Of a stretch of DNA of 13,961 nucleotides, positions 1 to 4,912 are shown piece by piece; positions within the stretch are counted from its first letter, which is position 1, and every line of letters starts with the position of its first letter. A program made the position numbers and the translations under genes. The notes beneath the pieces are model-generated. The model worked only from the letters and a program-made list of their open reading frames with translations. It was not told the DNA's origin and did no database searches. The stretch covers positions 1 to 13,961 of the forward strand of contig CALXAZ010000151.1 of assembly GCA_944386395.1 (NCBI GenBank), read 5' to 3'. This DNA is from an uncultured Clostridia bacterium. Lineage in GTDB: Bacteria > Bacillota > Clostridia > Oscillospirales > JAAYOS01.

Positions 1-566
1 CCTGACCTTTTTATCGCTATCGGCACCATGGTAGATCTCTGACGTTTGATTGCACGGATGTATTCCACTCCAAGTGTGTCATTAGGTCGGCAGAGCACAT
101 CAGCGTGGCTACCCAGTGCCTTGCTTACGATTTCCTGCCGTGCGGCGGCAAAGGTTACTCCAGAACTTATTTTCAATTTTAAAGCGTCCCCAAACTCACG
201 GCTTTCCAGAAAATCTGCAACAGTGGATAACCTGTCCACCTCACCACATTCACTGCCAAAAACAACACTGCTTACAACGCCGCAAGCCTCAAGAACGGCA
301 ACACCTCCACTAGCAAACCTTTCTGCAGGTGCACATGAAAACGTCAAAGGCAGCTCGAGAACTAAATCTGCTCCTCCGCCTGAAGCGCACGCTGCCTTGG
401 CTCTACTGTATTTGTCAAAAACGGCAGCTTCTCCTCTTTGAACAAAGTTTCCGCTCATTACCGCAACAACGCCTTCAGCTCCCGAAAGCTCTCTTGCCCT
501 GCCTATGTGATATAGATGCCCGGTATGGAACGGGTTATATTCGGCGATTATACCGCAGACCGTCAT
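1..566 (-). CDS. tmcAL: tRNA(Met) cytidine acetate ligase, N-terminal part (cut by the left window edge)
   Basis: This reading frame is open to the window edge; about 188 residues of the N-terminus are visible. TmcAL (formerly YlbM) is a cytoplasmic enzyme that uses acetate and ATP to acetylate the wobble cytidine of elongator tRNA-Met. The protein starts MTVCGIIAEYNPFHTGHLYH, the nucleotidyltransferase-like N-terminus of the family with the HxGH-type ATP-binding motif (HTGH). It continues with VMSGNFVQRGEAAVFDKYSRA and GGADLVLELPL, both family signatures, and ends in the window near IAIKR. The ATG at 566 is preceded by GAGGTGG at 571-577, four bases away. It is divergent from ackA, and I found no convincing promoter for it in the 567-670 gap. 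An enzyme using acetate beside acetate kinase may be a conserved neighbourhood rather than a functional link. Identification is by recall of family motifs. Confidence 0.9.
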   Translation of the reverse strand, partial: MTVCGIIAEYNPFHTGHLYHIGRARELSGAEGVVAVMSGNFVQRGEAAVFDKYSRAKAACASGGGADLVLELPLTFSCAPAERFASGGVAVLEACGVVSSVVFGSECGEVDRLSTVADFLESREFGDALKLKISSGVTFAAARQEIVSKALGSHADVLCRPNDTLGVEYIRAIKRQRSTMVPIAIKRS

Positions 567-630
567 ATTTCCACCTCGCTGTAAATTTGTGGTAAATTCA
601 AATTGTTTTCCCCAAACAGAGCAAAACAGG

Positions 631-659
631 TTGAAAAGTGCAAATATATGTAGTAAAAT
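631..659 (+). promoter_or_regulatory. Predicted sigma-A promoter of ackA
   Basis: TTGAAA at 631-636 and TAAAAT at 654-659 are separated by 17 bases, close to the vegetative consensus. Transcription would start near 666, giving a leader of about 90 bases before the ackA start. A TATAAT at 660-665 is a second possible -10 but has no well-placed -35. The assignment comes from consensus matching only. Confidence 0.6.
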
Positions 660-677
660 TATAATGTATGCACCAAT

Positions 678-692
678 CCGGGTTTGCCCCGG
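678..692 (+). other. Small GC-rich hairpin in the ackA leader
   Basis: CCGGG (678-682) can pair with CCCGG (688-692) around a five-base loop TTTGC. It sits near the 5' end of the predicted ackA transcript. There is no U-tract directly after it, so it is not an intrinsic terminator. It may stabilise the mRNA 5' end or mean nothing; five base pairs is short. Confidence 0.3.
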
Positions 693-743
693 TATGTATC
701 ATTATAATATCATATGTCTGTTCTGGCAATCCCACGGCGGACG

Positions 744-749
744 AAAGGA
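744..749 (+). promoter_or_regulatory. Shine-Dalgarno sequence that favours the ackA TTG start
   Basis: AAAGGA at 744-749 is eight bases before TTG 758-760, normal spacing. The competing ATG at 749-751 overlaps this motif and has no room for a ribosome binding site, so the TTG start is preferred. Confidence 0.55.
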
Positions 750-757
750 TGAGTAAT

Positions 758-1951
758 TTGAAAATACTGGTAATCAATGCAGGTAGCTCCTCGCTGAAGT
801 ATCAGCTGTTCAACACAGAAACATCTGAAGTTTTAGCGAAAGGGCTCTGCGAACGCATCGGAATCGACGGAAAAGTGAAGCACACGCCCGCTGGCAAGGA
901 CAGCTATGAAGCTGACGTAAATATGGAAAATCATGGCGATGCGATAAAAACTGTTATAAAGCTAATGACTACTGGAGACACCGCAGTTGTCGGAAGTCTT
1001 GAAGAGATAGACGCTGTTGGTCATCGCGTGCTTCATGGCGGCGCCGAGTTTTCAAAGTCTGTTATCGTAAATGACGATGTTATTGCAGCTATAAAGAAAT
1101 GTATCCCATTGGGACCCTTGCACAATCCGGCAAACCTTACAGGCATTCTTGCATGTGAAGAAGCTATGCACGGTATACCTCAGGTTGCAGTATTCGACAC
1201 CGCTTTCCATCAGACGATGCCACAGAAGGCGTATCTCTATGCCCTTCCCTATGAATATTATAAAAAATATGGTGTACGGCGTTACGGTTTCCATGGCACC
1301 TCTCACATGTATGTTTCGCAAAAGGCAATTGAATTCCTTGGAAAGCCAGCAGAAGAATTGAAAATTATTGTCTGCCATCTTGGTAATGGTTCGTCTATAT
1401 CTGCAGTATCAGGCGGAAAATGCGTTGATACTTCCATGGGACTTACACCGCTTGAGGGGCTTCCGATGGGTACTCGTTCCGGGAACATTGATCCAGCAAT
1501 ATTGGAGTATATTATGGATAACGAGAATATCGATATCCACGAGATGACAAACATATTAAACAAAAAGTCTGGTGTTCTTGGAATTTCTGGGATATCTTCT
1601 GATTTCCGGGATCTTTATGCTGCAAAAGACCAGGGAAATGAAAGGGCTGCGGCAGCACTTGAGTCATTTATCTACTCAATACAGAAATTTATTGGCTCTT
1701 ATGCTGCGGCTATGGGTGGTCTTGATGCTGTTGTCTTTACAGCTGGTATAGGAGAAAACAACGCTGCCCTTCGCGCATCCGTTGTCGAGCCGCTCGGCTT
1801 TATGGGTATAAAGATAGATCCTAAAAAGAATGAAGTCCGTGGAACGATAGATATCTCAGCGGAAGATGCAACCGTCAAGACTCTTGTAATTCCGACAGAT
1901 GAGGAATTTGCAATCGCCCGGGATACAGAGCGCCTTGTGTCTGGCAAATAA
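758..1951 (+). CDS. ackA: Acetate kinase
   Basis: Cytoplasmic enzyme of the ASKHA fold that interconverts acetyl phosphate plus ADP with acetate plus ATP, the substrate-level phosphorylation step of acetate fermentation. With the TTG start the protein has 397 residues, the usual family length. Visible motifs are NAGSSSLKY at 7-15, HRVLHGG at 89-95 (R90), DTAFHQTMP from 147 (catalytic Asp), RRYGFHGTSH at 174-183 (His179), HLGNGSSISAV at 207-217, PMGTRSGNIDP at 236-246 (Arg240) and FTAGIGENN near the C-terminus. No key residue is missing. Starting at TTG gives MKILVINAGS, matching the family N-terminus, whereas the in-frame ATG at 668 would add 30 poorly conserved residues; ATG 749 adds only three. 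Phosphotransacetylase (pta) is not visible next to it. It has its own promoter and ends at a bidirectional terminator. Confidence 0.97.
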   Translation: MKILVINAGSSSLKYQLFNTETSEVLAKGLCERIGIDGKVKHTPAGKDSYEADVNMENHGDAIKTVIKLMTTGDTAVVGSLEEIDAVGHRVLHGGAEFSKSVIVNDDVIAAIKKCIPLGPLHNPANLTGILACEEAMHGIPQVAVFDTAFHQTMPQKAYLYALPYEYYKKYGVRRYGFHGTSHMYVSQKAIEFLGKPAEELKIIVCHLGNGSSISAVSGGKCVDTSMGLTPLEGLPMGTRSGNIDPAILEYIMDNENIDIHEMTNILNKKSGVLGISGISSDFRDLYAAKDQGNERAAAALESFIYSIQKFIGSYAAAMGGLDAVVFTAGIGENNAALRASVVEPLGFMGIKIDPKKNEVRGTIDISAEDATVKTLVIPTDEEFAIARDTERLVSGK

Positions 1952-1977
1952 TAGTTGAAACATAAGATAAAACTACA

Positions 1978-2022
1978 TATACAAAAATAAAAGAGCGGAA
2001 ATCGCTCTTTTATTTTTGTATA
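1978..2022. terminator. Bidirectional intrinsic terminator between ackA and sigF
   Basis: A perfect 20-bp inverted repeat (1978-1997 and 2003-2022) surrounds the five-base loop GAAAT. The stem has a GAGCG/CGCTC core next to the loop and AT-rich arms. This gives a U-rich tail for ackA reading right and for sigF reading left. It lies 26 bases after the ackA stop and 21 bases after the sigF stop. Confidence 0.92.
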
Positions 2023-2043
2023 GTGGGAATGTATTTTTATCAT

Positions 2044-2748
2044 TTATGCGATAAATTTTCTGAGTTGTTCTATTACTTTTTTCTCCATCCTTGATACCTG
2101 TACTTGGGATATCCCCAAAATTTTTGCTGTTTTATCCTGAGTTAGTCCTTTAAAATATCGCAGATATATTAGCATTCTGTCCCGCTCCGGTAATGAGCTT
2201 ATTGCTTCTTTTAGCGCAACGCTCTCAACTATCGAATCCTCTATGCCATCTGTCCCAACTGTGTTTTCAAGTGTGAAGCCGCCATCTCCGTTTTCCCGCT
2301 GAAGAGAATCTGGAGCCTCGGTCGCCTGTTCGGCTACTGCTATTTCCTCAGGGGTAAGCCCTGTCTCGGCAGCAATTTCGGAAAGGTATGGCTCTCTTCC
2401 AAGACGTTGATTGAGCCGTTCTCTGGCTTTCTTTATCGCAAGAGAGCGCTCTTTGAGCCCTCGGCTTACCTTGAGTGTCCCATCGTCACGCAAAAAACGC
2501 CGTATCTCTCCGGCAATCTTTGGAACAGCGTACGTTGAAAACTGTGTGCCAAACGACTCGTCATATCCCTGTACCGCTTTTATAAACCCTATACATCCCA
2601 GCTGATACAAATCATCGCTGTCTACCCCACGTCCAAAGAAACGGCGGGCTACGCTCCATATGAGTCCTGAGTTTTCTGTTACAAGCCGCTCTGCCGCCTC
2701 TTTATCCCCTGCTTTTGCGGCTCGAAGCCTTTTGCGCATATCATCCAT
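2044..2748 (-). CDS. sigF: RNA polymerase sigma-F factor, forespore-specific
   Basis: Sporulation sigma factor of the sigma-70 family; in known spore formers it directs the first forespore-specific transcription after asymmetric division. From the ATG at 2748 the protein has 234 residues, slightly shorter than the Bacillus homologue. Region 2 spans about 20-90 and includes DDLYQLGCIGFIKAV, FSTYAVPKIAGEIRRFLRDDG and KVSRGLKE. Region 3 is about 95-150. Region 4 is about 175-232, with SSLPERDRMLIYLRYF and the helix-turn-helix LTQDKTAKILGISQVQVSR. It is the third gene of spoIIA, directly after its anti-sigma factor, which separates it from sigma-G. The ATG comes one base after the spoIIAB stop (TAG-T-ATG) and has no clear ribosome binding site, suggesting translational coupling. 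A TTG at 2766 would add six residues and overlap spoIIAB; an ATG at 2739 is also possible. Confidence 0.95.
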   Translation of the reverse strand: MDDMRKRLRAAKAGDKEAAERLVTENSGLIWSVARRFFGRGVDSDDLYQLGCIGFIKAVQGYDESFGTQFSTYAVPKIAGEIRRFLRDDGTLKVSRGLKERSLAIKKARERLNQRLGREPYLSEIAAETGLTPEEIAVAEQATEAPDSLQRENGDGGFTLENTVGTDGIEDSIVESVALKEAISSLPERDRMLIYLRYFKGLTQDKTAKILGISQVQVSRMEKKVIEQLRKFIA

Positions 2749-2749
2749 A

Positions 2750-3190
2750 CTACTTAAGACCGGCAAATGGCAACATTTTTTTCAGCATTTTAACTGTGGT
2801 TCCGTAGCCGGGACGCGAACGAACCACAAGCTTATCTGTAAAGCTATCCATTATTGTAAATCCCATACCAGAGCGCTCCTCATTGCCTGTGGTAAAGAGC
2901 GGCTTTTTTGCTTGTTCAATATCAGGTATTCCTATGCCCTTGTCTTTCACGACGATTTCTATGCTCCTATCTTCAAAAATTCGTGCTCGGATATGTATAG
3001 GACCTATCTTTCCGGGATATGCATGGACAATCGAGTTTGTTACAGCCTCGCTCACCGCAGTTTTTATGTCATTGAGTTCGTCGATAGTTGGGTCTAGCTG
3101 CGCTGCAAAGCATGCAACCGCTGTGCGGGCAAAACCTTCGTTTACAGAACGGCTCGGAAATTCAAGATTCATTTCATTTACAGGCTGCAT
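2750..3190 (-). CDS. spoIIAB: Anti-sigma-F factor and serine kinase SpoIIAB
   Basis: GHKL-family protein that binds and holds sigma-F and phosphorylates SpoIIAA with ATP; release of sigma-F is the forespore switch. With the start at 3190 it has 146 residues, the usual SpoIIAB size. Motifs are the N-box EAVTNSIVHAY near residues 48-58, the G1 box KDKGIGIPD near 83-91, PLFTT of the ATP lid, and the G2 region ERSGMGFTIM near 105-114. The opening MNLEFPSRSVNEGFARTAV matches the family. The ATG at 3199 directly abuts AGGAGGG (3200-3206), leaving no spacer. The ATG at 3190 lies nine bases from it and is chosen here. The spoIIAA stop TAG (3205-3207) overlaps this ribosome binding site, so translation of the two genes is probably linked. 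Confidence 0.96.
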   Translation of the reverse strand: MQPVNEMNLEFPSRSVNEGFARTAVACFAAQLDPTIDELNDIKTAVSEAVTNSIVHAYPGKIGPIHIRARIFEDRSIEIVVKDKGIGIPDIEQAKKPLFTTGNEERSGMGFTIMDSFTDKLVVRSRPGYGTTVKMLKKMLPFAGLK

Positions 3191-3199
3191 ATGTAACAT

Positions 3200-3206
3200 C
3201 CCTCCT
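3200..3206 (-). promoter_or_regulatory. SpoIIAB ribosome binding site overlapping the spoIIAA stop codon
   Basis: Reading leftwards, TAGGAGGG contains the spoIIAA stop (TAG, 3207-3205) and the strong Shine-Dalgarno AGGAGGG (3206-3200). Ribosomes finishing spoIIAA would sit on the spoIIAB start signal. The spacing decides for the ATG at 3190 over 3199. Confidence 0.75.
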
Positions 3207-3510
3207 ATTCAAAATCAACTATTCGGTCAACTCCGGCTGCTTTAAAGACCTTTTTAGCCTGTACAGGTACATTTCGGACGCGCATACTGCCGCTGACCTC
3301 CTCCATTCTCCTGTAAACACCGAGAACTACTGCTATACCAGAGCTGTCCATAAATCCTATGCCTGACATATCGAGCACACATGTTTGCGGCATCGAAGCA
3401 TCTATTGCTGAATTTATACGGCGCATTGTATCTTTGGCACCATGATGATCCAGCTCGCCCTCCATATATATCTCCATACCGGCTTCCTTTTCATAAATTT
3501 TAAGGTTCAT
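3205..3510 (-). CDS. spoIIAA: Anti-sigma-F factor antagonist SpoIIAA (STAS domain)
   Basis: Anti-anti-sigma factor. In its unphosphorylated form it displaces sigma-F from SpoIIAB; SpoIIAB inactivates it by phosphorylating a conserved serine, and the SpoIIE phosphatase (not in this window) reverses that. The 101-residue product is essentially one STAS domain starting MNLKIYEKEAGMEIYMEGEL. The phosphorylation loop FMDSSGIAVVLG is present near residues 53-64. The start at 3510 follows the very strong GGAGGGAGGAAG at 3514-3525; a further in-frame ATG at 3534 lies upstream of that site and would add eight poorly conserved residues. It is the first gene of spoIIA. The terminator of the preceding folC gene ends only about 17 bases upstream, so where its promoter lies is unclear. 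Confidence 0.95.
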   Translation of the reverse strand: MNLKIYEKEAGMEIYMEGELDHHGAKDTMRRINSAIDASMPQTCVLDMSGIGFMDSSGIAVVLGVYRRMEEVSGSMRVRNVPVQAKKVFKAAGVDRIVDFE

Positions 3511-3527
3511 AAACTTCCTCCCTCCGG

Positions 3528-3562
3528 AAAACAAAAACGCCGTACGGTTTGTCCGTACGGCG
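3528..3562 (-). terminator. Intrinsic terminator after folC, directly upstream of spoIIAA
   Basis: The ten-base arms CGCCGTACGG (3538-3547) and CCGTACGGCG (3553-3562) are perfectly complementary around the loop TTTGT. Reading leftwards they are followed by TTTTTGTTTT (3537-3528), a textbook intrinsic terminator for transcripts coming from valS-folC. The tail ends about 17 bases before the spoIIAA start, so spoIIA transcripts that begin upstream must pass through it. Confidence 0.85.
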
Positions 3563-3569
3563 GCATTTT

Positions 3570-3597
3570 AACATATTGTAATTGTATTTTTTGTCGA
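3570..3597 (-). promoter_or_regulatory. Weak candidate promoter for spoIIA
   Basis: Reading leftwards, TCGACA (3597-3592) and TATGTT (3575-3570) are 16 bases apart in AT-rich DNA between the folC stop and its terminator. A start near 3563 would place the terminator hairpin at the very 5' end of the mRNA. The match to sigma-A is only moderate. In Bacillus spoIIA is read by sigma-H, and I found no convincing sigma-H promoter here. Confidence 0.25.
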
Positions 3598-3611
3598 TTG
3601 TGGTAGAAAAG

Positions 3612-4895
3612 CTATTTATTCTCTCTTATATATGTTTTTGCAAGCCCTATAACATATAGAGAGCCGCATATCAGCACAAGATCTCCCTCTCCTGCCAGAG
3701 AAAAGGCCTTGTCCACAGCCTTGGTTATAGAATCCTCGGTATAGACCTCTTTGCAGTGAAGAGCAGCAATCTCTGCGGTTTTTTCGGCAGGTAAAGCCCT
3801 TCCGCTAGTTGGAGTAGTTGCAACAACTATGCCGCTGCGTTTGGCAATTTCTGGGATACAGTAGGCATAGTCCTTATCTGCGAGAATGCCCATAACCGTT
3901 ATCAGCCGCTTGCCAGAAAACAGTGTATCAATAGCCTCGGAAAGCACTCTAACTGCGTCAGGGTTGTGGGCAGCATCAATAATACATTCAGGCTTTTCGT
4001 GGACCTTTTCCAGTCTACCTACCCATTTTGTTTCAGCTATACCGAGAGAAATGTCCTCATCAGAAACATTCCAGCCTTTTTCCCTAAGGGCGCGTGCGGC
4101 TTCGATGACTCCTATGGCATTATATACCTGATGCTTTCCCATGAGGGGCACAGTGGTCTCTATTCCTGAGTAGCGTATTCTTGAACCAAACATCCCCGCC
4201 TCCAGTATCTCAACAGCATTTTTGTCTGGCTGTATAAAGCGGGCATTTTTCTCTTCACAGGTTTTCTTTATTACCGCAAGAGCCTCTGCTGGTTGGTCTG
4301 CGTAGCATACCACAGTACCACCCTCTTTTATTATTCCGGCTTTTTCACCGGCTATCTCCGTGAGAGTATTCCCAAGGTAGTGCATGTGATCGAAGGATAT
4401 AGAAATTATCATTGCGACCTCGGGACATTCTATTACATTTGTTGCATCATAGGTGCCTCCCATTCCAACCTCTAGAGAAACAAAGTCGCATTTTTCACTT
4501 GCCCAGTAGTCAAAAGCTATAGCAGTAAGAAGCTCGAATTCACTTGGATTAACCATTCCCTTCGCAACTATATTATCCACGTGTTTCTTTGCTTTTTCTG
4601 TCATTTCCGCGAGCTTTCCATCAGGTATTGGCTCACCATTTATCTGCATCCGCTCGTTAAAACGCTCGAGAAACGGCGATATAAACGAACCGGTCTTGTA
4701 ACCCGCGTGCATAAGCACCGATGCCATCATTGCCGTGGAGCTGCCCTTTCCATTGGTGCCTGCAACATGAACATAGTGCATCTTCTTTTCAGGGTTTCCC
4801 ATATCAGCGAGAAGATTCTGTATACGCGTAAGCCCCGGCTTTGTATTATATTTCTTAGTGCCGTGGATATAGGCAAGCGCTTCTTCGTAATTCAT
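3612..4895 (-). CDS. folC: Folylpolyglutamate synthase / dihydrofolate synthase
   Basis: ATP-dependent Mur-ligase-like enzyme of the cytoplasm that adds glutamate to folates, and in many bacteria also to dihydropteroate. The protein has 427 residues, the normal length. Visible motifs are HVAGTNGKGSS at 43-53 (ATP-binding loop), SPFLERFNERMQING at 73-87, LEVGMGGTYDATN at 141-153, SFDHMHYLGNTLTEIAGEKA at 167-186 with the modified-lysine region GEKAGIIK, and the C-terminal-domain hallmark IIDAAHNPDA at 305-314. The start is preceded by AGGAGGCGG. It lies 17 bases after the valS stop with no terminator between, so it is probably cotranscribed from the valine T-box leader. Whether it has both activities cannot be told from the sequence. 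Confidence 0.95.
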   Translation of the reverse strand: MNYEEALAYIHGTKKYNTKPGLTRIQNLLADMGNPEKKMHYVHVAGTNGKGSSTAMMASVLMHAGYKTGSFISPFLERFNERMQINGEPIPDGKLAEMTEKAKKHVDNIVAKGMVNPSEFELLTAIAFDYWASEKCDFVSLEVGMGGTYDATNVIECPEVAMIISISFDHMHYLGNTLTEIAGEKAGIIKEGGTVVCYADQPAEALAVIKKTCEEKNARFIQPDKNAVEILEAGMFGSRIRYSGIETTVPLMGKHQVYNAIGVIEAARALREKGWNVSDEDISLGIAETKWVGRLEKVHEKPECIIDAAHNPDAVRVLSEAIDTLFSGKRLITVMGILADKDYAYCIPEIAKRSGIVVATTPTSGRALPAEKTAEIAALHCKEVYTEDSITKAVDKAFSLAGEGDLVLICGSLYVIGLAKTYIRENK

Positions 4896-4912
4896 TTATA
4901 CCGCCTCCTGTT

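Noticed and set aside
222..230. A sequence resembling a DnaA box (eight of nine bases) on the minus strand
   Set aside because: It is single and lies inside the tmcAL coding sequence, with no cluster of boxes or AT-rich unwinding region, so no origin is supported.
668..757. In-frame N-terminal extension of ackA from the ATG at 668
   Set aside because: It has no ribosome binding site, the start would lie at the predicted transcription start, and acetate kinases begin at the NAGSSS strand.
3611..3640. A GAATAAA motif resembling a sigma-H -10 box at the end of folC
   Set aside because: No acceptable sigma-H -35 lies 11-13 bases upstream; the nearest AGG-containing stretch is mismatched and too far away.
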